From Vicinamibacteria bacterium (GTDB lineage Bacteria > Acidobacteriota > Vicinamibacteria > Fen-336): DNA of 64,000 nt. The position numbers and the translations under genes are program-made. Below are positions 15,074 to 23,731 of the stretch, one piece after another (the stretch's first letter is position 1; each line of letters opens with the position of its first letter). The stretch is from contig DATMML010000097.1 of the NCBI GenBank assembly GCA_035570235.1, positions 1 through 64,000 on the forward strand, in the 5' to 3' direction. The notes under the pieces are model-generated. The model ran no database searches and had not been told where the DNA came from. It worked only from the letters and a program-made list of their open reading frames with translations.

Positions 15074-17755
15074 TCAGGAACGGGGCCGCGAGCGGGCCGG
15101 CTCGGGGGGCGTCCGCCGGGTCGCGGGGGGCGGCCGCTGCGCGAAGAAGCGGCGGCAAGTGTCTTCGAACCGCCCCCGAAGGGTGAGCCCGGCCTCTCCC
15201 GGGAGGGGGCCCAAGCGGCGCCAGGCCGCCTGCGCCGACTCCACCTCTTGCTGGGCGGCCTGCCATCTGGCCTCCACGGCGGCGTGGCCGCCGATCGTGT
15301 TGGAGGCGAGGGCGTTGCGCAACCGCTGGGCGAGGTCGGCCCCCGAAGGGTCCCCCCCTGCGGGTTGAAGCTCTTCCAGGAGGCGCTCCACGCGCGCGCA
15401 GAGCTTCTCCATCTTCCGGCGGTTGGCTTCCGGATCCAGGTCGGTCCCCGCGAAGCTCTGGGGGTGGGCGAGCACTACGCGGTCCCGGGCCTCCGCGAAG
15501 CGAGCGGAGAGGGGGGCCAGGGCCTCGGGCGTGGCGGGGGCCGCCTGCCGCCAAGCGACCTGCACCGCTTGCACGCGCACCCCGAGGTCCTCGGGAGCCT
15601 CCGCCGCGGCCAGCGCCTCGAGCTCCGCGCAAAGGGCCTCGCGCGCGGTCAGCCCGGCCGCCTGCTCCAGCTCCTCCCGGTGTTTGTAGCGTTCGAAGAA
15701 GCGGTCGGCGGCCCCGCGGAACCGCGCCCAGACGGCCTCGGACTTGTTCTTTCGCACCGGTCCGATCGCCTTCCACTGCGCCTGCAGCTGCCGGACCTCC
15801 GCCGCCGTCTTCTCCCATTCCGTGGACTCGGCCAGGGCCTCCGCCCGCGTGCAGAGCTCCTCCTTCTTCTCGAGATTGGCCCCCCATTCGCGGGTCCGCT
15901 GCTCCCGGTTCTCCTGGCGGCGGGTGAAGAATCGATCGCAGGGCTTGCGGAAGCGCTCCCAGAGCGCCTTGGCCCGGGTGCGGGAGGCGGGGCCGATGGC
16001 CTTCCATTCCGCCTGCAAGGCCTTGATCTCCTCCGCCGTCTTCAGCCAGTCCGTGGACTCGGCCAGGGCCTCCGCGCGCGCGCAGAGCGCCTCCTTCTTG
16101 GCTAGGTTCTCCGCTTGCTCCTCGGCCAGCCGGGCGAAATAGGCGTCGCAACGGGCCTTCACCTCATCGCGTGCGGCCTTGAAGCGGGCCCAGAGGGCCT
16201 CCCCTTGCTCCTTGGGGGCTTGCGCGGCCTGCTTCCAGCGGGCGTCCAGCTCGTGCAGCGCGCGCGCCGCTGCCTCCAGGTCCGCCTCCGCTCGCAGCGC
16301 CTCCGCGCGTACGGTCAGCTCCTCCTGGACCCCTACGTTGGCCCAGCGCTTCCACTCCTCGTCCTCGCGGAGCTCCTGGAGCCGCCGGTAGAGGGCCTTG
16401 CGCACCAATCCCAATCGGGCGCTCAGCGTCTCGCGATCGCGGCGGGAGGGAAGGGGCCCGGGGTCCTCCAGGGCTTGCTTGGCCTCGCGGGAGGCGCGGT
16501 CCGCCTCTTTCAGGGTGAGGCGCTCGCTCTGGGCCAGGCCTTCGCAACGCGCGCAGAGGGCCTCCAGCCGGGCCAAGTTTTCTTTCTCCCGTCCCTCCCG
16601 TTCCGCCCTTACCTCCGCTTCCCGCGCGCGGAGCCGCGCGGCGGCCCGGTCGAAGCGCGTTTGGAGAGCCTCCCCGCCCGCAGGCGGCGGCAGGGCATGC
16701 CATTTCTGCTGCAGCGCGGCCAGGCCGCTCCTGGCCCCGGCGAGGTCGGCCGACTCGGCGAGGCCCTCCGCCTCCGCGACGAGCTCCCCTCCGCGGACGA
16801 GGAGGGTCTGGGCCTCCGTCCAGGCCCGGTGCCGCTCCCGGCACGCCTCTGCGGCCTCCTCGAAACGGCGGTCGAGGGCCTCCTTTTCCGCCCCCGCCGC
16901 GGGGGGGAGGGCGGCCCACGCCGCGCGGGCCTCCTCCAGGATGCGCAGAGCATCGGGACCTTTCGAGGATTCCAGGGACGCGCAGAGGGCACTGCGCGCT
17001 CCCCGCTCTCCCGCCCGCTCCTGCTGCCGGCGCTCCTCGCGCAGGCGCGCCTCCTCGAACCGCTCCCGCTGCCGCTGTTCCTCCTCCTCGTTGACGGCCT
17101 CCGGCGGAGGGAGGGGGGGCGGGGGAGCGAGGGACTCGAGCCGGGCGCGGGCGCGGCGGGCGACCGCGCCCACCTTGGCCCGGGCCGCGATTGCGGTCAG
17201 GGCCTCCCCGTCCGCCACCCGCTCGACCGCGGCCAGGGCCGAGGCTTTGTGTTCACCGTTCAGGGCAATCGCCGCGAGCACAGCCGGGTCCTGGATCCGG
17301 GCCACCGCCTCCAGGCGGATGGCGGGATCCTGGGCCTCGCGCACCACCCCCCCCAGGGCCTTGGCGTCCCCCAGCCGGCCAAGCGCGGCCCTCCGGGTGG
17401 ACTCGAGGACGGCGGACTTGGCCACGGCGGCCAAGTGCCGGGGATCGTCGAGGGAGGCCACCGCTTCCGCACTCGCCGCTGCGTCCCTTTCGTGGATGGC
17501 AAGGCCGGCCAAGACCTCGGCCGCCTCCTCGCGGACGCCCTCGTCCCGGTCCCCGCGGGCGATGGCTCCCAGCACCGAAGCCGGGCCCAGCTTCTTAACG
17601 GCCGCGCGGCGCACGCGCGCATCCACGTCCTCGCGGGCGATGGCCTCCAGGGTGTCCCGCTCCCGGGAATCCATCCGCCGCACCGCATCCGCGCGGATCA
17701 GCGCGTCGGGGTGCTGCCATTCGGGCTTCGGCCGGAACCGATCGAGAAGGGTCAT
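15074..17755 (-). CDS. Large HEAT-repeat/coiled-coil DUF349 protein
   Basis: An 893-aa cytoplasmic protein with no signal peptide or membrane segment. Residues about 1-205 are short HEAT-like helical repeats (RRAAVKKLG, REEAAEVLAGLA and similar). A highly charged coiled coil follows (about 215-250, runs of E, R and Q). The remainder is built of DUF349 units of about 75-90 residues with the recurring core ALQxxWKAIGP...ALWxRFR. The two best-conserved units, around 520-690, are near-copies: both contain ALCARAEALAEST or ELCTRAEALAEST and then WKAIGP. DUF349 has no established biochemical activity. The HEAT-DUF349 combination suggests a long alpha-helical scaffold. It heads the minus-strand group with AKR, dioxygenase and HIT genes. 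Confidence 0.82.
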   Translation of the reverse strand: MTLLDRFRPKPEWQHPDALIRADAVRRMDSRERDTLEAIAREDVDARVRRAAVKKLGPASVLGAIARGDRDEGVREEAAEVLAGLAIHERDAAASAEAVASLDDPRHLAAVAKSAVLESTRRAALGRLGDAKALGGVVREAQDPAIRLEAVARIQDPAVLAAIALNGEHKASALAAVERVADGEALTAIAARAKVGAVARRARARLESLAPPPPLPPPEAVNEEEEQRQRERFEEARLREERRQQERAGERGARSALCASLESSKGPDALRILEEARAAWAALPPAAGAEKEALDRRFEEAAEACRERHRAWTEAQTLLVRGGELVAEAEGLAESADLAGARSGLAALQQKWHALPPPAGGEALQTRFDRAAARLRAREAEVRAEREGREKENLARLEALCARCEGLAQSERLTLKEADRASREAKQALEDPGPLPSRRDRETLSARLGLVRKALYRRLQELREDEEWKRWANVGVQEELTVRAEALRAEADLEAAARALHELDARWKQAAQAPKEQGEALWARFKAARDEVKARCDAYFARLAEEQAENLAKKEALCARAEALAESTDWLKTAEEIKALQAEWKAIGPASRTRAKALWERFRKPCDRFFTRRQENREQRTREWGANLEKKEELCTRAEALAESTEWEKTAAEVRQLQAQWKAIGPVRKNKSEAVWARFRGAADRFFERYKHREELEQAAGLTAREALCAELEALAAAEAPEDLGVRVQAVQVAWRQAAPATPEALAPLSARFAEARDRVVLAHPQSFAGTDLDPEANRRKMEKLCARVERLLEELQPAGGDPSGADLAQRLRNALASNTIGGHAAVEARWQAAQQEVESAQAAWRRLGPLPGEAGLTLRGRFEDTCRRFFAQRPPPATRRTPPEPARSRPRS

Positions 17756-17764
17756 CCCTCCCGC

Positions 17765-17770
17765 AATATA
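17765..17770 (-). promoter_or_regulatory. Candidate -10 element (TATATT) for the DUF349 gene
   Basis: TATATT on the minus strand ends 9 bp before the ATG at 17755; the intervening bases are GCGGGAGGG, which could serve as a Shine-Dalgarno. The transcript would have almost no leader. No -35 is evident. Confidence 0.3.
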
Positions 17771-17840
17771 ACCCAGGCAAACTCGTCCGCGTAGCGGAGC
17801 CTCCGGGGCAGGGAGAGCGCGGGGCGGGCCCTCTTACCGG

Positions 17841-18857
17841 TCAGGCCCCCGCCCCCGGGGGGACTACGAGCACGATCTTCCCTATGTGGGCGCTCGACTC
17901 CATGAGCCGATGGGCGGCGGCCGCCTCGGCCAGGGGAAAGGTGGCGTGGACCACGGGAGCCACCCGCCCCGCCTCGAGAAGGGGCCAGACATGCTCTTCG
18001 AGCGCCCGCGCGATGGCCCCCTTCTGCTCGACCGTGCGCACGCGCAGGCTGCCGCCGGTCAGGGTCAGGCGTCGATGAAGGACCGCCCGCAGGTCGACCT
18101 CGGCGCGGGCCCCCCCGGGGATCGCGATTACGACCAGCCGGCCATCGAGGGCCAGGGCCTCGATGTTGCGGGGCACGTAGCCGCCGGCCACCATGTCCAG
18201 GATGACGTCCACGCCCCGCCCACCCGTCCTCTCCGCCACCACGGCCACGAAGTCCTCGGTCCTATAGTTGATGGCGCGCTCCGCGCCCAGCCGCTCGCAG
18301 GCCGCGCACTTCTCGGCCGAGCCGGCGGTCACGAGAACGCGGGCGCCGAAGGCCCGGGCCAAAGAGATGGCGGCGGTGCCGACCCCGCTGGACCCGCCGT
18401 GCACGAGCAGGGTCTCGCCCGCGGCCAGGCGCCCGCGTTCGAAGACGCTGGTCCAAACCGTGAAGAATGTCTCGGGCAGCGCCGCCGCTTGCACCATGTT
18501 GAGCCTGCGGGGCACGGGCAGGCACTGCGGGCCGGGGGCCAGGCAATACTCGGCGTAGCCACCGCCGGCCACGAGCGCGCACACCTCATCGCCGACCTGC
18601 CATTCGCCCACCCCGCTGCCCACGGCCACGATCCTGCCCGCCACCTCGAGACCGGGAAGATCGGAGGCCCCGGGCGGCGGTGGGTATTTGCCCTGGCGCT
18701 GCATGACGTCCGCCCGGTTCACGCCCGCCGCCGCCACCCGGATCAACACCTCGCCGGGTCCGGGTTGGGGCACCGGGCGCTGGCCGGGCCGCAGCGCCTC
18801 GGGGGGGCCAGGCTGGGCGATTTCGACCACGGCCATGGTGGCCCTGCCGTCGGTCAC
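17841..18857 (-). CDS. NAD(P)H:quinone oxidoreductase, zeta-crystallin/PIG3 type (MDR family)
   Basis: A 338-aa zinc-free medium-chain dehydrogenase/reductase that reduces quinones with NADPH. Features: GroES-like domain with NRADVMQRQGKYPPPPG (about 47-62), characteristic of the PIG3/TIGR02824 group, and a Rossmann domain with HGGSSGVGTAAISLA near 150. Zinc ligands of alcohol dehydrogenases are absent. The GTG at 18857 overlaps the dipeptidase stop (GTGA), supporting translational coupling; an ATG seven codons in (18836) also begins a plausible N-terminus MAVVEIAQPG. Cytoplasmic. Confidence 0.9.
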   Translation of the reverse strand: MTDGRATMAVVEIAQPGPPEALRPGQRPVPQPGPGEVLIRVAAAGVNRADVMQRQGKYPPPPGASDLPGLEVAGRIVAVGSGVGEWQVGDEVCALVAGGGYAEYCLAPGPQCLPVPRRLNMVQAAALPETFFTVWTSVFERGRLAAGETLLVHGGSSGVGTAAISLARAFGARVLVTAGSAEKCAACERLGAERAINYRTEDFVAVVAERTGGRGVDVILDMVAGGYVPRNIEALALDGRLVVIAIPGGARAEVDLRAVLHRRLTLTGGSLRVRTVEQKGAIARALEEHVWPLLEAGRVAPVVHATFPLAEAAAAHRLMESSAHIGKIVLVVPPGAGA

Positions 18858-20125
18858 GGCTGCTTGCCGTCGAGCGCCTCGATGGTGGCCAGGGAGGGCG
18901 GCCGCTGAGCCCGCAAGCGCCGGGCCGTGGCCTCCGCCCCCCGCAGCACGCGCAGCACATTCCCCTGGGCCAACTTCTCGAGGTCCTTATCGCTCCAGCC
19001 GCGGCGGATCAGCTCCGCGAAGAGGTACGGATAGCGAGATGTGTCCTCCAGACCCTCCGGCCAGAGGTCGTTGCCGTCGTAGTCCGCTCCCAGCCCCACG
19101 TGGTCCACCCCCGCCACCTTGCGTACGTATTCGATGTGGTCGGCCACCTGGGCGATGGTCGCCGTGGGGACAACGACCGCGGCGCGCATCTCCTTGAGCA
19201 GGCGCTCGCGCTCTCCTTCGTCGGCCATGCCCTCGCTCCGCCGCTTGTACTCGGCGAAGAGCGGGGTCATGACGCGGGCCACATCTGCAGACGCGAAGGC
19301 CGCCACGAAGGCGACCATGACCACCCCCCCGTTCTCGGGCAGCCTCTGCAGGATGGGGTCGGGAACGTTGCGCGGGGTGTCGGCGAGGGCGCGGGCCGAA
19401 GAGTGGGAGAAGATGACGGGGGCCTCGGACACCCGGAGGGCGGCCGCCATCACCTCCGGGCTGACGTGGGAGAGATCCACGAGCATGCCCAGCCGGTTCA
19501 TCTCCCGCACCACCTCCTCCCCGAACCTCGTGAGACCGCCGTGGCGCGGCGTGTCCTGCGCGGCATCGGCCCAGTCCAGGGTCGCGTTGTGGGTGAGGGT
19601 CATGTAGCGCACGCCCAGGTCGTAGTAGGCGCGGAGCGCACCCAGCGAGTTCTCGATCGCGTGCCCGCCCTCGATGCCCAGGAGGGAGGCCACCCGGTGG
19701 CGCTTCATGGCCTTCTCCACCTCGTCCGCGGTGAGGGCCAAGGACAGATGCTCGGGGTAGCGCGCGATGACGCGGCGAGCGATATCGATTTGCTCGAGCT
19801 GCACGCGTGCGAAGCCCCCGGCCTTGTCCTCTCCCGGGATGTAGACGGACCAGAACTGCCCGCCCACTCCGCCCGCGCGCAGGCGGGCAAGGTCTGTCTG
19901 CCCCGGGGTGGGCCGGCGGAGATCGTAGGCCTCGACGTCCCGCGGAGCGTGCTTGTCGATACGGATCGCCCAGGGAAGATCGTTGTGACCATCGATCAGC
20001 GGATGCTTCTCGAGCAGCTTGCGCGCCCGTCGGAGCGCCCCGTCCTCCTGGGCGGAAAGGAGGGTGGGGGCCAGGACCAGGAGGGCGATGGCCCGCGATA
20101 GCCTCAGGAAGCCGGCGCTGCTCAC
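18854..20125 (-). CDS. Membrane dipeptidase (renal dipeptidase-like, peptidase family M19)
   Basis: A 423-aa secreted binuclear zinc dipeptidase. GTG 20125 is chosen: it overlaps the zinc-ribbon gene stop (GTGA) and starts directly with a signal peptide (LRLSRAIALLVLAPTLLSAQ). The frame is open further upstream only because that region encodes the neighbour in another frame. Metal-site motifs of M19: DGHNDLPW (HxD), the bridging Glu in IEGGHAIENSLGAL, His in VDLSHVSPEVM, and FSHSSARAL. The family cleaves dipeptides, often with D-residues at P1', and some members hydrolyse beta-lactams. It is downstream of the zinc-ribbon gene and upstream of the quinone oxidoreductase in one operon. Confidence 0.92.
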   Translation of the reverse strand: MSSAGFLRLSRAIALLVLAPTLLSAQEDGALRRARKLLEKHPLIDGHNDLPWAIRIDKHAPRDVEAYDLRRPTPGQTDLARLRAGGVGGQFWSVYIPGEDKAGGFARVQLEQIDIARRVIARYPEHLSLALTADEVEKAMKRHRVASLLGIEGGHAIENSLGALRAYYDLGVRYMTLTHNATLDWADAAQDTPRHGGLTRFGEEVVREMNRLGMLVDLSHVSPEVMAAALRVSEAPVIFSHSSARALADTPRNVPDPILQRLPENGGVVMVAFVAAFASADVARVMTPLFAEYKRRSEGMADEGERERLLKEMRAAVVVPTATIAQVADHIEYVRKVAGVDHVGLGADYDGNDLWPEGLEDTSRYPYLFAELIRRGWSDKDLEKLAQGNVLRVLRGAEATARRLRAQRPPSLATIEALDGKQP

Positions 20126-20520
20126 CGGGACCAGGGGAGCTTCCAGTGCTTCGGGGAGGGCGCGGGCGAAGGGGACGAGCGGGGCAGGGGCGAAGGCGAC
20201 GCGGGGGGCGGGGGCGTGGGGTCGGTCCAACCGAGGACGGGCCGAATTTGCTGGGGCCGGGAGGGCAGGAAGAGAACCACCACGGCCAGGACCACGACCA
20301 GCCCGAAGGCGATGGCCAGGGCCTTTAGGTCCCAGGGAAGGCTCGACCAGGCGGGCAGCTCGGACAGCAACCCCCGGCGGGCCCGTGCGGGAGGCGCGGC
20401 CGGCGGCGGGGGGAGCTCGCCGCGGTCGGCCTGCTCCCGGGTGGTGCCGCAATGGCACACCGACACCCGGTTCGGAACCCGACGCTTGCAGCTGGGGCAC
20501 GTCCAGGTCGCGGACGTCAT
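20122..20520 (-). CDS. Small zinc-ribbon protein with one membrane segment
   Basis: A 132-aa protein starting at ATG 20520 (an ATG at 20529 would add three residues). The N-terminus carries a zinc ribbon, CPSC at about 8-11 and CHC around 22-24 after RRVPNRV. A basic/Pro linker leads to one hydrophobic helix (ALAIAFGLVVVLAVVVLFL, about 68-86) and a Pro/Ser-rich C-terminal tail likely outside the cytoplasm. No enzymatic domain is recognised. The 20520 start is favoured because a TTGACA-18-CAGGAT promoter places its -10 exactly 7 bp before it. First gene of a three-gene operon with the dipeptidase and quinone oxidoreductase; function unknown. Confidence 0.7.
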   Translation of the reverse strand: MTSATWTCPSCKRRVPNRVSVCHCGTTREQADRGELPPPPAAPPARARRGLLSELPAWSSLPWDLKALAIAFGLVVVLAVVVLFLPSRPQQIRPVLGWTDPTPPPPASPSPLPRSSPSPAPSPKHWKLPWSR

Positions 20521-20527
20521 GATAACC

Positions 20528-20557
20528 ATCCTGTTTTGCCCGGCGGCGGCGTGTCAA
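20528..20557 (-). promoter_or_regulatory. Candidate sigma70-type promoter TTGACA-18-CAGGAT
   Basis: On the minus strand TTGACA (20557-20552) is followed after 18 bp by CAGGAT (20533-20528). The -35 is a consensus match, the -10 weak. The predicted start site coincides with ATG 20520, so a leaderless mRNA is implied. Confidence 0.4.
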
Positions 20558-20573
20558 GTCCGCCCCCCCCCTC

Positions 20574-21827
20574 ATGTACCATGGCCGGGTGGCTCGTCCC
20601 CTCCCTCCCCTCCGGCAAGACCTGGATGTCATGCCGTCGCCGGTGCGGGACCGACCGGGGTTGCTCATGCGCGACCCCCTCCGCTACACCGAGGACGCGC
20701 TCATCATCCCCCCCCCTCTCGTTCCCTTCCTGAGGCTCTTCGACGGCGAGCACGACGAGTTGGACCTGGCGGAGGCCCTGGTCCGCGCCACGGGGGAGAT
20801 CCAGGTCCAACGGGCCGTGCGCCACCTGGTGGACACGCTGGGAGGGGGCGGGTTTCTCGCCAACGAGACCCTAGAGCGCCTGCAGGAGGAGCGGCAGCGC
20901 GCCTTCACGGGGGCGTCGCGGAGGGAGCCGGTGCACGCGGGCACCGCCTACCCGGCGGAGCCGGCCGCGCTGGCCACCACCCTGGGCGGCTACCTGGCGG
21001 CGGGGCCGGGCCGGGGAGCGCCCGCCGACCTGCGCGGCATCGCCGCCCCCCACGTCAGCCCCGAGGGGGGATGGCGGTCGTACGGGGCCGCGTACGGGCT
21101 GCTCGGGCCCGACCTCGCGGACCGCACGTTCGTGATCCTCGGCACATCCCACTACGGCGAGCCGGGCCGTTTCGGTCTCACCCGCAAGCCCTTCGCCACG
21201 CCCCTCGGCGAGTCCCTCTCCGACCTCGAGCTGGTGGAGCGGCTGGAACGGGAGGGCGGCCGGGTCGTGCGCAGCGAGGACTACTGCCACGCGGTCGAGC
21301 ACTCGATCGAGTTCCAGGTCATTTTCCTGCAGCACGTCCTCGGGCCGGAGATCCGTGTCCTCCCCATCCTGTGCGGCCCCTTCCTCCCCCGCGCCCGGCC
21401 GGAGGACGATGAGGGCGTGCGCCGCTTCCTGGACGTCCTTTCCGAGCTGGCCGTCCGTGAGGAGGACCGTCTCTTCTGGGTGCTGGGCGTGGACATGGCC
21501 CACATGGGGCGGCGCTACGGGGACGGGTTCGTGGCGAGGGCCGACGGTGGCGAGATGGCGGCGGTGGCGGAGCGGGATCGGGAGCGGATCACCCGGATCG
21601 CCAGGGGAGACGCCGGGGGCTTCTGGGACCTCGTGGAAGGGAAGGGAGACGATGACCTCAAGTGGTGCGGGGCTTCGCCCTTCTACACCTTCCTGCACGC
21701 CGCGGGACCCCTGCGCGGGGAGCTGCTTCGCTACGAGCAATGGAACATCGACCCCGAGAGCGTGGTGACGTTTGCCGGCATGGCCTTCGCGGCGCCCGGG
21801 GCCACCCTCAGCAAAGGAGCCTCATGA
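20574..21827 (+). CDS. MEMO1-family protein (AmmeMemoRadiSam system protein B type)
   Basis: A 417-aa protein. Residues about 125-410 form the MEMO domain, related to LigB dioxygenases: AGTAYPAEPAAL, GIAAPHVSPEGGWRSYGAAY, ILGTSHYGEPG and the EHSIEFQVIFLQH segment. The N-terminal ~110 residues (DPLRYTEDALIIPPPLVPFL...FDGEHDELDLAEALV) look like a small winged-helix-type extension seen in some bacterial MEMO proteins. In many genomes MEMO sits with AMMECR1 and a radical-SAM protein; neither is here. Start options are ATG 20574 or ATG 20622 (MPSPVRDRPG). Its stop overlaps the next gene by 4 bp (ATGA). The biochemical role is unsettled. Confidence 0.8.
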   Translation: MYHGRVARPLPPLRQDLDVMPSPVRDRPGLLMRDPLRYTEDALIIPPPLVPFLRLFDGEHDELDLAEALVRATGEIQVQRAVRHLVDTLGGGGFLANETLERLQEERQRAFTGASRREPVHAGTAYPAEPAALATTLGGYLAAGPGRGAPADLRGIAAPHVSPEGGWRSYGAAYGLLGPDLADRTFVILGTSHYGEPGRFGLTRKPFATPLGESLSDLELVERLEREGGRVVRSEDYCHAVEHSIEFQVIFLQHVLGPEIRVLPILCGPFLPRARPEDDEGVRRFLDVLSELAVREEDRLFWVLGVDMAHMGRRYGDGFVARADGGEMAAVAERDRERITRIARGDAGGFWDLVEGKGDDDLKWCGASPFYTFLHAAGPLRGELLRYEQWNIDPESVVTFAGMAFAAPGATLSKGAS

Positions 21828-22870
21828 CCAACCGAATCGCAATCCCCGCCTGGGGCCTTTGCCTGCTGGCTCTGGGCCCGGCTGGGCCCGCGCCCGCGGG
21901 CGAGGACGCGCCCCCGCCGCCCCGCCCGGTGGCGGTGGTGGGCGGCGTCCCCATCACCGCCCTCCAGCTGGAGGAGGCGATCAAGGGCCCGCTCCTGGAG
22001 CTCCGCCTTCGGGAGGACAGCCTCCGAAGCCAGGCCCTGGACGAGCTCATCACCCAAGCCCTCCTGGAACGGGAGGCGGCCGCACGGGGGATCACCCTGA
22101 CCACCCTCCTCAAGACGGAGGTCGAGGAGAAGGCCACCGTGACGCCCTCTGAGGTAAAGGCCTTCTACGAGAGCAACAAAGAGCGCTTCCGGGATGAGGG
22201 AGAATCGGCGGCGCTGAAGCTGATCGATGCCGGGCTGGCGCAGCAGCGCCAGCGGGAGCGGCGGGAGGCCTTCGTTCGCGAGCTCCGCGCCAAGGCCGGC
22301 GTGCGCGTGCTTCGGGAGCCGTTGCGGCTGGCGGTGGAGCCGGGAGCGGGTGCCAGCCGCGGACCCCGAGGGGCGCGCGTGACCATCGTGGAGTTCTCGG
22401 ACTTCCAATGCCCCTACTGCGCCCGCGCCCGTCTCACCCTCGATCGCCTGCGCGCTACCTACGGCGATCGGGTCCGGATGGTCTACCGCGACTTCCCCCT
22501 GCCGATGCATCCCCAAGCCGCAAAGGCGGCGGAAGCCGGAGCCTGCGCCGGGGAGCAGGGGAAGTTCTGGGAGATGCACGACCGCATTTTCGAGAACCAG
22601 GCCCGGCTCCAGCTGTCGGACCTGAAGCGCTACGCGGGGGAGCTGGGCCTGGAGGCGCAGGGTTTCGAGCAGTGCCTGGACTCGGGCCGACACGCGGCCG
22701 ACTGGACGCGGGATCTGGAGGAGGGGGCGCGCTACGGGGTGTCCGCCACTCCCGCCTTCTTTATCAACGGACGGCCGCTCGTGGGAGCCATGCCCTTCGA
22801 GAGCTTCGCCCAAGTCATCGACGACGAGCTGGAGGCGACCGCGCTCAAGCCTCCAGCGAAAACGGAGTGA
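21824..22870 (+). CDS. Secreted SurA-like/DsbA-like fusion: periplasmic thiol oxidoreductase with a chaperone-type N-domain
   Basis: A 348-aa precursor with a signal peptide (about 1-26). Residues about 36-125 resemble the N-terminal domain of SurA/PpiC chaperones (AVVGGVPITALQLEEAIK, then a helical segment rich in Glu, ending VKAFYESNKERF). No rotamase domain follows; instead residues 185-340 form a DsbA/thioredoxin_4 domain with CPYC at 196-199 (FSDFQCPYC) and cis-Pro in VSATPAFFING. It could combine binding of unfolded outer-membrane or secreted proteins with disulfide formation or isomerisation. Coupled to the MEMO gene by a 4-bp overlap; its end overlaps convergently with the yhhQ-like gene by 26 bp. 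Confidence 0.85.
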   Translation: MTNRIAIPAWGLCLLALGPAGPAPAGEDAPPPPRPVAVVGGVPITALQLEEAIKGPLLELRLREDSLRSQALDELITQALLEREAAARGITLTTLLKTEVEEKATVTPSEVKAFYESNKERFRDEGESAALKLIDAGLAQQRQRERREAFVRELRAKAGVRVLREPLRLAVEPGAGASRGPRGARVTIVEFSDFQCPYCARARLTLDRLRATYGDRVRMVYRDFPLPMHPQAAKAAEAGACAGEQGKFWEMHDRIFENQARLQLSDLKRYAGELGLEAQGFEQCLDSGRHAADWTRDLEEGARYGVSATPAFFINGRPLVGAMPFESFAQVIDDELEATALKPPAKTE

Positions 22871-23543
22871 AGTTCGTGTCGCGGTCGAAATAGTCCTCGC
22901 TCTCTGCCCGCTTGAGGAAGTTCACGACTTTGTAGGTCAGGGGTGTCATGACGACCTCCCAGGCGACCTTCAACAGATAGTTGTCCACCAGCACGCGGAG
23001 CACGAGCTCGTTGGGCCACACGCCAAGGAAGGCAAGGGGGTAGAAGATCAGCGAGTCGACCGCCTCCCCCACGATGGTGGAGCCGATGGTTCGGCTCCAG
23101 AGCAGGCGCCCCTCGGTCCAGAGCTTCATCTTTGCGAGTACGTAGGAGTTGCAAAACTCCCCGCAGAAGTAGGCGGTGAGCGAGGCGAGCACGATCCGCC
23201 AGGTGTTGCCGAAGACGGTCTCGAAGGCGGCTTGGTGCTCCCATCCGGGTGCGGGGGGGAAGGCCAGGATGGCCCAGCTCATGAACGACGCGAAGATCAG
23301 AGCGCTGAACCCCGCCCACACCACCTTGCGCGCCCGCGCATAGCCGTAGACCTCGGTCAGCACATCCCCGAAGACGTAGCTGATGGGGAAGAAGAGCACA
23401 CCCGCGCCGAAGGTGAAGCCCCAGAGGCTGGCCACCTTCGAGGCCCCGATGAGATTGGCGCAAAGCAATACGGTCACGAAGGCCGCCATGACCAGGTCGT
23501 AGTATCGATAGGCGCGGGCCGGCGGGGAGGCGTCCTGGGGCAT
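22845..23543 (-). CDS. yhhQ: Queuosine precursor transporter (YhhQ/VUT family)
   Basis: A 232-aa integral membrane protein with about six hydrophobic helices. Signatures of the YhhQ family: FPISYVFGDVLTEVYGY (about 52-68), AYFCGEFCNSYVLAKMK (about 125) and RTIGSTIVGEAVDSLIF (about 150). The family imports preQ0/preQ1-type queuosine precursors for tRNA modification at GUN anticodons. ATG 23543 has a good CTAAGGAG Shine-Dalgarno. I saw no convincing preQ1 riboswitch in the 188 bp upstream. Convergent with the SurA/DsbA-like gene. Confidence 0.92.
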   Translation of the reverse strand: MPQDASPPARAYRYYDLVMAAFVTVLLCANLIGASKVASLWGFTFGAGVLFFPISYVFGDVLTEVYGYARARKVVWAGFSALIFASFMSWAILAFPPAPGWEHQAAFETVFGNTWRIVLASLTAYFCGEFCNSYVLAKMKLWTEGRLLWSRTIGSTIVGEAVDSLIFYPLAFLGVWPNELVLRVLVDNYLLKVAWEVVMTPLTYKVVNFLKRAESEDYFDRDTNFTPFSLEA

Positions 23544-23731
23544 CGCTCGACTCCTTAGGCGATCCGGAGATTGGGGGTGGCCGGTGCAGCAGCTGAACCT
23601 ACGACTCCAGCGCGGGCTTCAGCCACCCGGTCACGCGGTGAGCCTGGCGTCGGTATACCGCCGCCCTCAGCTGCATCGCCCCAAGCAGACCTCGGGCGCG
23701 GTCAGCCTCAGCGCTTTGATTGCGCCACCCT

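Noticed and set aside
13265-16105. Very long plus-strand open frame (about 946 codons)
   Set aside because: It lies antisense to the aldo/keto reductase, dioxygenase and DUF349 genes. Its translation is Gly/Arg/Leu-rich without any domain; at about 70% GC, antisense frames stay open by chance.
23544-23731. preQ1 riboswitch upstream of the yhhQ-like gene
   Set aside because: No recognisable preQ1-I pseudoknot (short stem plus A-rich tail overlapping the Shine-Dalgarno) was found.
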